Shown: positions 6,218-14,289 of the stretch, one piece after another
Layout of the letters: each line of letters starts with the position of its first letter
How positions within the stretch are numbered: position 1 is the first letter of the stretch
Source of the DNA: an uncultured Alistipes sp.
GTDB taxonomy: Bacteria; Bacteroidota; Bacteroidia; Bacteroidales; Rikenellaceae
Direction: 5' to 3'
Length of the DNA stretch: 26,100 nt
NCBI GenBank assembly: GCA_937895825.1
Contig: CALBKP010000045.1
Span: 1 to 26,100 of the forward strand
Translations under genes and position numbers: made by a program
The notes under the pieces: generated by a model
The model's database searches: none
What the model saw: only the letters and a program-made list of their open reading frames with translations
Told to the model about the DNA's origin: nothing

Positions 6218-9040
6218 ATGAAGAAGTTTTTTATGAGTATTAAGACTGCGGTGGCAACAATGACCACAGCAGCAATTCTTGCCTCTTCTGTGGTATCTTG
6301 TTCTTACGACGACTCTGAGTTGTGGGGTGAGATCAACCAGATTAAGCAGGAGGTTGCCGACCTTCGCACTCAGGTCGAGAATGAGCTTGGCGCGCTCAAT
6401 GAGCTTGTTAACGGCTTGGTGACTATTGCTGACGTTAAGCAGCAGAGCGACGGTAGCACACTCGTAACCCTTTCGGATGGCCGCAAGATCACGATCTATC
6501 CTAAGAACGAGCAGAGGGTTCCTACTGATGTGATTACCACCTATGAGGAGAATGGCGTTCTCTATTGGGCTAAGTACGATGGCCTTGGTAACCCTCAGCC
6601 TATCCTTGTTAATGGAAAGATGGTTCCCGTTGGCGACGTAGCACCCCAGACCAAGGTTAATGCCGAGACTGGTGCTATCGAGGTATCGTTCGATGGTGGT
6701 AAGACTTGGATTACCACGGGTTATAGCGAGTCTGTTGCTGATGGTATCTTCGCTGGCATCGATGTTGTCTATTCAGACTGGCAGGTTGACGGCGATGGTA
6801 ACCCCGTAGCTCTCTACGCTGTTATTACGCTTAACGATGGTTCGGTTATCAAGGTAGGTATGCAGAATGGCCGCCTTATCCTTCCCATTGACTCGGTATT
6901 CGTAGCCTATGGCGATACGGTATCTATTGCCGTTGAGGTTGAGGATGCAGCCGACTTTATGACACAGGTTCCTCGTGGCTGGACATGCGAGGTTAAGCAC
7001 TCGGTTAAGGAGTCACGTATGACTCTCAGCTACACAGCTCCTACCTATGAGAGCGTGCAGAATGGCTATGCTGACCTTGGTGGCGTATCTAAGTTGATGG
7101 TTGTCTTTAACAATGGCTCATCTGCCATCGCAAGCATCAAGGTATCGACCAATCCTACATCTGTATACTTTACGGAGGAGGGCGCATATATCGAGGCAAG
7201 CTTTGGTACCAACTATATGCTTTGCGGTATCCTCCCCACTTCAAGCTTCAAGCCCGCAACGCTCGTAAGCTACTGTAACAGCGTTCTCGATGGCTCGGCT
7301 ACTGATGGTAGCAATGCCAAGAAGTATGTTCGCGAGGTAGCCTTCACGGAGGAGTATACTATGTTTATGACGTATGACGACTTGTCGAATACCAAGATGA
7401 ACGCTGGAACTGAGTACACATTCTGGTATGTTGTTCCTCGCACAGATGCTGAGCAGAATATGTACGTTGTTGAGAACGAGATGGTGGCATGCTCTTACAC
7501 TCATAGCGTATCGTCGTTCGAGGTTACCGAGGCAAGCTTCTTCGATGTGAACATCAAGTTCAGTGCAGCTGGCTCGCTCGGCTACTTCCTGGGTTACGGC
7601 TTCGCTGCAGACTTCGATGCTTCGGAGATTGCTGCTTACTACACTGAGTATCCCGATTACCTCTACTTCAACAAGACGGAGCAGTCGTACGAGGGCTCGT
7701 TCCTTAAGTTGTTCGACCCATACACTCAGAGCCTTGTTCCTGGTACAGAGTATACCGCATGGTATATCACTAAGGGTGCATCTATGGTAGTGCTCGAGGA
7801 TAACGTTCGCAGCTGGAACTTCTCGACTAAACCATTCTTTGATGGTGGTGATATTGAGGTGACTACTTCGGAGGAGGTCATCGAGTACACGCGCCTCTCT
7901 ACTACTCTCTCTACAAATGCTGGCCACGTTGCCATCTACTATAATATCGTGCCTTCGTATATGGCTACAGCTTATCCCGACGATACATATCGCAAGGAGA
8001 TGCTTCTTACGGAGGGTACACGTGTTATCACCGATAAGAGCGTTCCCGTATCTTACGACAAGGCAAAGGCTGGCGATAAGCTAACGCTGTTTGCTATGGC
8101 CGTTGATTCGGAGGGTAAGTTCGGTAAGATCCTTGTTAAGGAGTACACCACTAAGAACTTCGAGTATAACGATATTGATCTCAAACTCAACCTCACCGAC
8201 TATAAGGTAGACGATACTAAGATTGAGGTTACGGCTGAGGGCGCTGAGAAGTTCGTTTACGTTTACGCTATGGTAGAGAGCGAGGAGTGGACCGAGGTAT
8301 ATGGTGGCACTAAGAAGAAGGCTGGCGAGTTTATGATCGCTAACCCTACTGATAGCCGTATCTGTGATACCTCTAAGGCTAACTACGCACTCGTTGATGG
8401 TAAGATTCAGATTGCGGGTCTTAACATGGATGAGGAGTATGTGATCGTTGTTATGGCTGTTGCGGCCGATGGTAGCTACTCGCAGCCTCAGACCGTATAC
8501 TTTACCCCTATTGCAAACATCGGTATCGTCGTTAAGAAGACGGATGCTAACTGGGCAGAGGGTAAGCCTGAGCTAATCCTTGGTTCTACACAGAATATCG
8601 AGTTCTTCAACATCACTTGGTATATCAGACCTCAGAAGGATTATGATGCATACACGGTTGCTTTGCACCCCGGTAATCTCGTGAACGAGAATCTCGGTAC
8701 AGCAATTGACACAACAGAGAAGCTTATCGCTTATATTATCTCGATGTGTGATACTGGTAAGACAGATCAGGGTCACAAGTGTGTATACCGCGAGGATGGT
8801 AACTATTCACGCACTTGGGAGACTATGGAGGACTTGAATGGTGACGGTCGTTTCACTTCGGACGAGTGGGTTGAGCACACTGAGGATGGTCTTCCCGGTG
8901 TTCATAACTACTGCTTCTACGGTACCGAGGATGAGACTATGATCTTTACTACTTGGGTAGGCCCCGATGGTAACTTCCACGAGCCCTTCGTCTACAATCC
9001 TACCGAGGAGAAGGAGGTGGTTGACTGGACTCTCGAGTAA
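6218..9040 (+). CDS. Large DUF4988 surface lipoprotein with Fn3-like repeats
   Basis: A 940-residue lipoprotein. The signal peptide ends in the lipobox VVSC (Cys28), followed by SYDDSE; acidic residues just after the lipid-bearing Cys are typical of export to the cell surface in Bacteroidota. Residues ~32-60 form a heptad-like coiled coil ('LWGEINQIKQEVADLR'), then a beta-rich 'GSTLVTLSDGRKITIYP' segment, together matching the DUF4988 N-terminal region. From about residue 300 the protein consists of Fn3-like modules, each with a phrase such as 'AGTEYTFWYVVP', 'PGTEYTAWYITKG' or 'MDEEYVIVVMAVAADG'. The C-terminal ~150 residues are rich in Trp, Asp and Glu. No glycosidase or lyase motif is visible. 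Probably a surface adhesin or glycan-binding protein. Own promoter and strong terminator. Confidence 0.85.
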   Translation: MKKFFMSIKTAVATMTTAAILASSVVSCSYDDSELWGEINQIKQEVADLRTQVENELGALNELVNGLVTIADVKQQSDGSTLVTLSDGRKITIYPKNEQRVPTDVITTYEENGVLYWAKYDGLGNPQPILVNGKMVPVGDVAPQTKVNAETGAIEVSFDGGKTWITTGYSESVADGIFAGIDVVYSDWQVDGDGNPVALYAVITLNDGSVIKVGMQNGRLILPIDSVFVAYGDTVSIAVEVEDAADFMTQVPRGWTCEVKHSVKESRMTLSYTAPTYESVQNGYADLGGVSKLMVVFNNGSSAIASIKVSTNPTSVYFTEEGAYIEASFGTNYMLCGILPTSSFKPATLVSYCNSVLDGSATDGSNAKKYVREVAFTEEYTMFMTYDDLSNTKMNAGTEYTFWYVVPRTDAEQNMYVVENEMVACSYTHSVSSFEVTEASFFDVNIKFSAAGSLGYFLGYGFAADFDASEIAAYYTEYPDYLYFNKTEQSYEGSFLKLFDPYTQSLVPGTEYTAWYITKGASMVVLEDNVRSWNFSTKPFFDGGDIEVTTSEEVIEYTRLSTTLSTNAGHVAIYYNIVPSYMATAYPDDTYRKEMLLTEGTRVITDKSVPVSYDKAKAGDKLTLFAMAVDSEGKFGKILVKEYTTKNFEYNDIDLKLNLTDYKVDDTKIEVTAEGAEKFVYVYAMVESEEWTEVYGGTKKKAGEFMIANPTDSRICDTSKANYALVDGKIQIAGLNMDEEYVIVVMAVAADGSYSQPQTVYFTPIANIGIVVKKTDANWAEGKPELILGSTQNIEFFNITWYIRPQKDYDAYTVALHPGNLVNENLGTAIDTTEKLIAYIISMCDTGKTDQGHKCVYREDGNYSRTWETMEDLNGDGRFTSDEWVEHTEDGLPGVHNYCFYGTEDETMIFTTWVGPDGNFHEPFVYNPTEEKEVVDWTLE

Positions 9041-9060
9041 TCGGTCATTGTCGACCGTAT

Positions 9061-9096
9061 AACAAGAGCACCCGACGTTTATCGGGTGCTCTTGTT
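9061..9096. terminator. Bidirectional hairpin terminator between convergent genes
   Basis: A perfect 15-bp stem (AACAAGAGCACCCGA at 9061-9075 and its complement at 9082-9096) with a 6-base loop. It sits between the DUF4988 gene (+) and the DUF721 gene (-) and could stop transcription from both sides, with A/T-rich sequence on the outer edges. Confidence 0.8.
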
Positions 9097-9153
9097 GTTT
9101 ATGTGCCAAGATTTGCTTAGATAGACTTTGGGTGGTAGATGGCCAATTATTTG

Positions 9154-9444
9154 CTACCTAACAACTATGCTTCTTACGATATTATGCCCTGCACGAGCAT
9201 TTAGCTTGGCCGCAAGCATGTCGCGCTGAAAGAATAGCTCCTGACGAATCACCCCCGAGCTCACACATATATATAGTATGCCATTTTCGAGCCGAAGATC
9301 TGTTGTTGCGGCTGCCACTCTTAAGCCCACAATCTCCTGCCAGTAGTCGGGTAAATGTCCCTCGGCAAGCTTGCGTGCAACGTGCGGACGCTGGAAGAAC
9401 TCCTCCAGAATCTCGCCTATGGTCTTGGGGTGTGTGCGTTTCAT
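9154..9444 (-). CDS. DUF721/DciA-like protein
   Basis: A 96-residue protein of the DUF721 family, related to DciA, the replicative-helicase loading factor in many bacteria. Recognisable elements are the N-terminal 'TIGEILEEFFQRP', 'LPDYWQEIVG' near residue 30, and the 'LRLENGILYICVSSGVIRQELFF' region (about 47-69), which is the KH-like core. It overlaps the 3' end of recF by 4 bp, so it is translated in the recF operon. This recF-DUF721 pairing is common in Bacteroidota. It is cytoplasmic; a role in helicase loading is inferred from the family only. Confidence 0.85.
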   Translation of the reverse strand: MKRTHPKTIGEILEEFFQRPHVARKLAEGHLPDYWQEIVGLRVAAATTDLRLENGILYICVSSGVIRQELFFQRDMLAAKLNARAGHNIVRSIVVR

Positions 9445-10529
9445 CGTGCTACGTGTCCCTCGGTTATGTGGAATAGTTGGTATTCGGCCTGTGCCTCGCT
9501 TAGCGTGTGCTCCAAACGGTGCTTGTTGCAGTCGGTTATGAGTATCTGTCCGAAGTTCTTGCCACCAACGAGTTTGAGCAACTGTGCTACACGACGCATA
9601 TCAAGCTTGTCGAACAGATCATCGAGTAGGAGTATCGGGCGTTCGCCGCAGTGCTCGGCAAGGAGTGTGTACTCTGCGAGCTTTAGGGCTATGAGAAACG
9701 ACTTCTGCTGCCCCTGCGAGCCATACTTTCGCAATGGATGTCCGCAGATGCCAAAGAGTATGTCGTCACGGTGTACGCCAGATGTGGTGTGCTCGTTGAC
9801 AAAGTCCTTTTGTCGTGATGCAAGCAGCAACTCCATGAGAGGTGCAGATTGTAGCTCCGAACGATACTCTATGCTTATCTGTTCGCGCTCCTCTGCAAGT
9901 AGGGAGTAGTAGCTCGCCACGAGCGGTAACATGCGCTCTATGACCTCCTTGCGGCTGCTGAAGATAACATCTGCCGCAGCAGCAAGCATCGTGTCATATA
10001 TTAGTAGCATCTCCTCCGTGGGTGATGTCTTAAGTAGCTTGTTGCGCTCCTGAAGTGCAGCGTTGTAACGTATGAGGGCAGCCAAGTATGTGCGGTCTAT
10101 CTGCGATATGAAGCGGTTTATGTAGCGTCGTCGCTCCTCGGCCGAGTCGCTGATGAGCGATGTGTCGGCGGGAGATACCACGACTATCGGGAAATGCCCC
10201 ACATGGTCAGATAGCTTGTCGTACTCTTTGCCGTTGCGTTTAAGGGTCTTGCCACCACGTCGCGAGTAGGCGCATACCACCTGTTCGCGGCGGTCGTCGT
10301 CGTGGGCAAAGCGACCATCAACGATAAATCCATCCTCTTGGTGACGTACGCTCTGCGAGTCGGTGAGCGTATGCATCGAGCGTGCGAGGGATAGGTAGTG
10401 TACGGCATCAAGAATATTGGTCTTGCCGGCACCGTTGTCACCCACGAAACAGTTTATCCCGCGTGAGAGAGTTATCTGCTCCTCGCCTATATTCTTAAAG
10501 TTTACTATTGATAGTGTGTCGAGTATCAT
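9441..10529 (-). CDS. recF: DNA replication and repair protein RecF
   Basis: A 362-residue SMC-like ATPase that binds single-strand gaps and helps load RecA. The Walker A motif 'GDNGAGKTN' lies at about residues 30-38, the ABC signature-like 'YGSQGQQKSFLIALKLAEY' at about 264-282, and Walker B 'ILLLDDLFDKLD' near 298-309. The N-terminal 'LDTLSIVNFKNI' is typical. I start at the ATG at 10529; a TTG nine bases upstream is in frame but less likely. The gene ends in a 4-bp overlap with the DUF721 gene. A TAnnTTTG box lies upstream at 10598-10605. Confidence 0.95.
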   Translation of the reverse strand: MILDTLSIVNFKNIGEEQITLSRGINCFVGDNGAGKTNILDAVHYLSLARSMHTLTDSQSVRHQEDGFIVDGRFAHDDDRREQVVCAYSRRGGKTLKRNGKEYDKLSDHVGHFPIVVVSPADTSLISDSAEERRRYINRFISQIDRTYLAALIRYNAALQERNKLLKTSPTEEMLLIYDTMLAAAADVIFSSRKEVIERMLPLVASYYSLLAEEREQISIEYRSELQSAPLMELLLASRQKDFVNEHTTSGVHRDDILFGICGHPLRKYGSQGQQKSFLIALKLAEYTLLAEHCGERPILLLDDLFDKLDMRRVAQLLKLVGGKNFGQILITDCNKHRLEHTLSEAQAEYQLFHITEGHVAR

Positions 10530-10597
10530 ACGCCGCAATCGTGGGATTATCCGTTGTTAGCACCACATATCTTATGTTTTAAGATGCCAATTTTCGA

Positions 10598-10605
10598 CAA
10601 AGATA
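10598..10605 (-). promoter_or_regulatory. Probable -7 box for recF
   Basis: Minus strand reads TATCTTTG, a perfect TAnnTTTG, about 69 bases before the recF ATG. No convincing TTTG was found at the expected upstream spacing. Confidence 0.45.
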
Positions 10606-10658
10606 GCAAAAATTATCGATTTTTTTGTAGAAAGCTATGAAATTAGAAGTTTTTGTTG

Positions 10659-10666
10659 TACTTTTG
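10659..10666 (+). promoter_or_regulatory. Probable -7 box for the TPR/RibH-like operon
   Basis: TACTTTTG matches TAnnTTTG and lies 46 bases before the ATG at 10713. The upstream -33 element is not clear. Confidence 0.5.
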
Positions 10667-10712
10667 TAGGTCAATTGCGAAAGATAAAAATAATTAAAAT
10701 ACAAAACATTTT

Positions 10713-11354
10713 ATGGCAAACAAAGTACAGACACCCGAAACCGACATTATGGTAGAGACCAAGGGTAAGTTGGAGTTATTTTTTGACAAGTATGGTAACA
10801 AGCTTCTCAAGGGACTTGCTTGTGTAACAGTTATCGCAGTAGGTGTATTTGCTTGGGTAAGCATTTCGTCTAACAGCGAGCTTAAGAACGAGAATGCAGC
10901 TCAGGCCGCTCTTACCGTGGCATTGACTACCGATGCAGGTGTTGAGGCTTTCGAGGCTGTTGTTAACGAGTACGAGGGCACTAAGGCTGCTAACACTGCT
11001 GCTTACCTTGTAGGTGCTGAGTATCTTGAGGCTGGCGACTTGGCAGCTGCTAAGGCATCGTTGGCAAAGTATCAGGATGTTGAGGGTGTTGCTGGTGAGG
11101 TTGTGAACGCTCTTGTTTACACTCTCCGTGGCGATATCGCAGTTGAGGAGAACGATCTTCAGACTGCCGCTGACCTCTTTGGCAAGGCTCTTGCAGCAAG
11201 CGACGATGAGTTTACCTTCGAGGCTGCATCTGTAAAGCTCGCTCTCGTTTATGAGGCTATGGGCGACGAGGCTAAGGCTCAGCAGTTGTATAAGGATATC
11301 GTTGCTAAGTATCCTGCTAAGACTATGCAGTACTCGAAGTTTATCCGCGAGTAA
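10713..11354 (+). CDS. Membrane-anchored TPR protein (YfgM-like)
   Basis: A 213-residue protein with a short cytoplasmic N-terminus (residues 1-32), one transmembrane helix (about 33-53) and a mainly alpha-helical, Ala-rich periplasmic domain. That domain has TPR-like repeats, such as 'AAYLVGAEYLEAGDLAAAKA' (~95-114), 'LRGDIAVEENDLQTAADLFG' and 'KLALVYEAMGDEAKAQQLY'. The layout matches YfgM/TPR_21 proteins, which in E. coli associate with the SecYEG translocon and the periplasmic chaperone network; the same role here is inferred. It precedes the RibH-like gene by 17 bp, an order I recall from other Bacteroidales. Confidence 0.8.
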   Translation: MANKVQTPETDIMVETKGKLELFFDKYGNKLLKGLACVTVIAVGVFAWVSISSNSELKNENAAQAALTVALTTDAGVEAFEAVVNEYEGTKAANTAAYLVGAEYLEAGDLAAAKASLAKYQDVEGVAGEVVNALVYTLRGDIAVEENDLQTAADLFGKALAASDDEFTFEAASVKLALVYEAMGDEAKAQQLYKDIVAKYPAKTMQYSKFIRE

Positions 11355-11371
11355 TACCCTGTAATTGTAGT

Positions 11372-11794
11372 ATGATGGTCGAGGGAGCAGCTTCGAATAT
11401 GAAGTTTGGTGTGGTTATCTCACGCGAGTTCGAGGAGTATAACGATATCCATCTCAAGCCGTTTGTTGATCGCCTCTCGCAGTTGGGATGCATGGCTCAT
11501 AACATTGTTGTTAAGAGTGTGCCTACCACCCACGACCTTCTGATGGCGACCCTTTTTATGGCGGAGTACACCGATGTCGATGGTGTGGTTATCCTTGCAC
11601 CGCAGAACCGCGTGATGGGTACTCTCTCGCTAATGAACGGCATCGTTCAGATACAGACGCAGTGGAATATGGTCGTTGAGATTGGTGGCGTTGAGTGTGC
11701 CGACAATATCGTAGAGATGATCACGCTGCAGAACGACATGGAACTCGAGGCTCCGGAGCTTACACGCCAGCGCGGCAGTGGTAACTTCTCATAG
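11372..11794 (+). CDS. Divergent lumazine-synthase-like (RibH-like) protein, catalytic residues lost
   Basis: A 140-residue protein that aligns by eye over its length to 6,7-dimethyl-8-ribityllumazine synthase: 'MKFGVVISREFEEYNDI' (10-26) on 'LKIGIVVGRFNDFI', 'VPTTHDLLMATLFMAEYTDVDG' region (50-71) on 'VPGAFEIPFAAKKMAE', 'VVILAPQNRVMGTLSLMNGI' (72-91) on 'IITLGTVIRGATTHYDYV', and 'IGGVECADNIVEMI' (104-117) on 'FGIVTTENIEQAI'. The loop that normally carries the catalytic His (IRGxTxH) has none, and the GAFE substrate motif is TTHD. The position downstream of the TPR gene is where I recall ribH in Bacteroidales. The protein may be inactive as a synthase or have another role. The alternative start at Met10 (11399) would give 131 residues. 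Homology is inferred by eye. Confidence 0.6.
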   Translation: MMVEGAASNMKFGVVISREFEEYNDIHLKPFVDRLSQLGCMAHNIVVKSVPTTHDLLMATLFMAEYTDVDGVVILAPQNRVMGTLSLMNGIVQIQTQWNMVVEIGGVECADNIVEMITLQNDMELEAPELTRQRGSGNFS

Positions 11795-11823
11795 TCGTCG
11801 ACATCATTACTATAACAATCTAT

Positions 11824-11859
11824 GGAGCTGCCCTTTGCGGGGTGGCTCCAATTTTTTTA
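11824..11859 (+). terminator. Intrinsic terminator after the RibH-like gene
   Basis: GGAGCTGCCC (11824-11833) pairs with GGGTGGCTCC (11840-11849) over 10 bp including two G-T wobbles, followed by ATTTTTTTAT. Confidence 0.75.
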
Positions 11860-11903
11860 TTCTATGAGCGTCAACTTTTCGTAATATTCCGAACTTTTAA
11901 TGG

Positions 11904-11932
11904 TTGCGATTATATTTTTTTTACTACCTTTG
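11904..11932 (+). promoter_or_regulatory. Promoter of the hydrolase/MurF-like/Ddl operon, nearly leaderless
   Basis: TTG at 11904-11906 and TACCTTTG at 11925-11932, 18 bp apart. The ATG of the first gene starts at 11938, only 5 bases after the box, so transcription should begin at or within a few bases of the start codon. Confidence 0.6.
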
Positions 11933-11937
11933 CAATA

Positions 11938-12702
11938 ATGGACAAACGTTATTCATATGACGATATAGAACTTGCCTATCGCATTGAGGGCGAGGGTGAT
12001 ACGGTGCTGCTGCTCCATGGCTGGGGTTGCGATTGTAATATATGGCAACCTACCATCGAACTGCTCTCAGCGTCATACCGTGTCATAGCTGTCGATTTCG
12101 CAGGCTTTGGCCATAGTGCGGAGCCAACGACGGTTTGGGGTGTCGAGGAGTACACCCGCTCTATCGAGGCTCTTGTCAAGGAACTCGGCATCGTCCGACC
12201 AACACTCGTTGGACACTCGTTTGGTGGCCGTGTATCTATCCTCTACGCATCGCGTAACGATGTCGAGCGTGTTGTGCTCACGGATGCTGCGGGTGTTAAG
12301 CCACGTCGTACGGTTGGCTACTACTATAAGGTCTATACGTTCAAGCTGATGAAATGCCTGCTGCCCGTGCTTATTGGCCGCCAGAAGGCTCAGATGCTTA
12401 TCGACCAGCGCCGTGCCGCTTCGGGCTCGTCGGACTATAACCGTGCAACGCCTATGATGCGTGCTATACTTTCGAAGTGTGTGAACGAGGATCTATGCCA
12501 TGTTATGCCTAAGGTCAAGGCTCCAGTGCTCCTCTTCTGGGGAAGCGTCGATACGGCTACACCCCTTGCAGATGCCCATAAGATGCAGCGACTCATGTCC
12601 AATGCTGGCCTTGTCGTTGCCGAGGGTGCCGGCCACTTCGCTATGTTGGAGCAGGCAGAGCTGTGGCGTGCTTCACTTAAGTCATTCCTTAAAATAGAGT
12701 AG
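11938..12702 (+). CDS. Alpha/beta hydrolase
   Basis: A 254-residue alpha/beta-hydrolase-fold protein. The oxyanion motif 'LLLHGWG' is at 24-30, the nucleophile elbow 'GHSFGG' at 92-97 (Ser94), the acid 'WGSVDTATP' at 201-209 (Asp205) and the base 'GAGHFAMLE' at 230-238 (His233), so the catalytic triad is complete. A helical cap spans about 120-190. I use the ATG at 11938 because the upstream extension runs through the terminator and promoter and looks non-coding. No signal peptide. The MurF-like gene follows after 5 bp. Substrate unknown; the context suggests a cell-wall precursor, ester or peptide, but this is inference. Confidence 0.9.
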   Translation: MDKRYSYDDIELAYRIEGEGDTVLLLHGWGCDCNIWQPTIELLSASYRVIAVDFAGFGHSAEPTTVWGVEEYTRSIEALVKELGIVRPTLVGHSFGGRVSILYASRNDVERVVLTDAAGVKPRRTVGYYYKVYTFKLMKCLLPVLIGRQKAQMLIDQRRAASGSSDYNRATPMMRAILSKCVNEDLCHVMPKVKAPVLLFWGSVDTATPLADAHKMQRLMSNAGLVVAEGAGHFAMLEQAELWRASLKSFLKIE

Positions 12703-12707
12703 CAGCT

Positions 12708-14267
12708 ATGAGTATCTCGGTGTATATCTTTATCCTCGTGTGGTTGCTCTATTGGGCAGCTACAACGCGTTACTCGGTGCAGATGTTCCAGCAGAACTCC
12801 TACCGCACGGAGCGCTATAACCGCTGGCTACTATCTACTGGCGAGTGGCACTCGCGCATGAACCTCGTAGCTGTCGTAGCGGCCATTACGTTTGCCTTTA
12901 CCTCGCATGTTGTGGCTCTTACGATCTTCGGTCTATGGATGATGGTTATCGCCCTTGCGGAGTTCTCTATAAAGTATAAGCTCAAGTTGGTCTACACGAT
13001 GCGTGTCAAGCGACTGATTCTTACACGCTTGCTGCTTACAGTAGCAATCCTTGCGCTGGTGCATATCTTTGCTCCAAGCTATACGCTTGTTGCAGCCATG
13101 CTCCTCTCGCTCGACTATTGGACCATTCTGGCAAACCTTATCAACCGCCCGTTGGAGGCTGCCATCACGCGCTGGTACTATAACGACGCTCGCCGCATCC
13201 TTCGCTCGATGCCTCATCTCAAGATTATTGGCATCACGGGAAGCTTTGGTAAAACGTCGACCAAGCACTTCCTCTATCGTATCCTCTCGGAGCGTTATAA
13301 CGTGGTTATGACCCCTGGTAACTTCAATACCACACTCGGTGTTGTACGTACTATTCGCGAGCATCTGAAGCCTCACCATGAGGTATTTATCGTGGAGATG
13401 GGTGCTAAGCAGCGTGGCGATATCAAGGAGATATGTGACCTTGTGCATCCCGAGATTGGCATTGTCACATCGGTCGGTGAGATGCACCTTGAGACCTTCG
13501 GCTCGGTAGAGAATATAGCCCGCACGAAGTTCGAACTTATCGAGTCATTGCCCGAGGGTGGCTTTGGCGTTGTGAACGTCGACTCGGAGGCGGCGTATAA
13601 CTATGTCAAAGGACAAAATATTAAGGCTATGACCTACGCTATCGAGAACCATAAGGCCGACTATCGCGCTGTGGATATCGCCTATTCGCAGCTTGAGACG
13701 AGCTTCTCGGTGCAGGTGGGTGATAGGGTAGACGAAGGCTACGCTACGCATATCCTCGGCCGTGGTAATATACTCAACATCACGGCGGCATTGGCTGTTG
13801 CCGATCACCTCGGCGTGAGCTTGTCGGAGCGTCGCCGTGCGGTTAAGCAGATTGAGCAGGTGGAGCACCGTCTGAGCATGCGTTGTAATGGTGGTATCAC
13901 CATCCTCGACGATGCCTATAACTCAAACCCCACAGGCGCACGCATGGCGCTGGAGGTGTTGCGTGACTTCGCCTCCGAGGGTAAGAGGTATGTTGTCACG
14001 CCAGGCTTTGTGGAGATGGGTGCTAAGCAGTACGACAACAATAGGGCGTTTGGCTGCGATATAGCTCGTGCTAACCCTGATGGTGTATATGTTGTTAACG
14101 AGGTAAACCGTGAGGCTATCACCTCGGGACTTAGGGATGGCGGTTATGTGGAGGAACGTCTGTCGTTGGTGGCATCGTTCAAGGAGGCCATGGCCGAGTT
14201 ACAACCAAGGCTCAAGAGTGGCGACGTTGTGCTCTACGAGAACGACCTGCCTGACTCATTCAAATAG
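12708..14267 (+). CDS. Membrane-anchored MurF-like Mur ligase
   Basis: A 519-residue protein. The first ~145 residues hold four or so hydrophobic segments (about 3-18, 52-64, 67-85, 104-133) in place of the UDP-binding N-terminal domain of canonical MurF. The central ATPase domain has the P-loop 'GITGSFGKTSTK' (175-186), 'TPGNFNTTLG' (202-211) and 'IVEMGAKQRGDI' (228-239); the C-terminal domain has the MurF hallmark 'ILDDAYNSNP' (399-408). Canonical MurF adds D-Ala-D-Ala to UDP-MurNAc-tripeptide. Here the membrane anchor could direct it to a lipid-linked acceptor (inference). It is followed after 22 bp by a Ddl gene, which makes the dipeptide a MurF would use. Confidence 0.85.
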   Translation: MSISVYIFILVWLLYWAATTRYSVQMFQQNSYRTERYNRWLLSTGEWHSRMNLVAVVAAITFAFTSHVVALTIFGLWMMVIALAEFSIKYKLKLVYTMRVKRLILTRLLLTVAILALVHIFAPSYTLVAAMLLSLDYWTILANLINRPLEAAITRWYYNDARRILRSMPHLKIIGITGSFGKTSTKHFLYRILSERYNVVMTPGNFNTTLGVVRTIREHLKPHHEVFIVEMGAKQRGDIKEICDLVHPEIGIVTSVGEMHLETFGSVENIARTKFELIESLPEGGFGVVNVDSEAAYNYVKGQNIKAMTYAIENHKADYRAVDIAYSQLETSFSVQVGDRVDEGYATHILGRGNILNITAALAVADHLGVSLSERRRAVKQIEQVEHRLSMRCNGGITILDDAYNSNPTGARMALEVLRDFASEGKRYVVTPGFVEMGAKQYDNNRAFGCDIARANPDGVYVVNEVNREAITSGLRDGGYVEERLSLVASFKEAMAELQPRLKSGDVVLYENDLPDSFK

Positions 14268-14289
14268 AAACGATTAAACTATAAATAAG

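Noticed and set aside
10530..10538. TTG start for RecF
   Set aside because: It adds only three residues; the ATG at 10529 matches the usual RecF N-terminus better.
11842..11937. Upstream 32-residue extension of the alpha/beta hydrolase
   Set aside because: It runs through the terminator of the previous operon and the promoter; the ATG at 11938 fits the family start.
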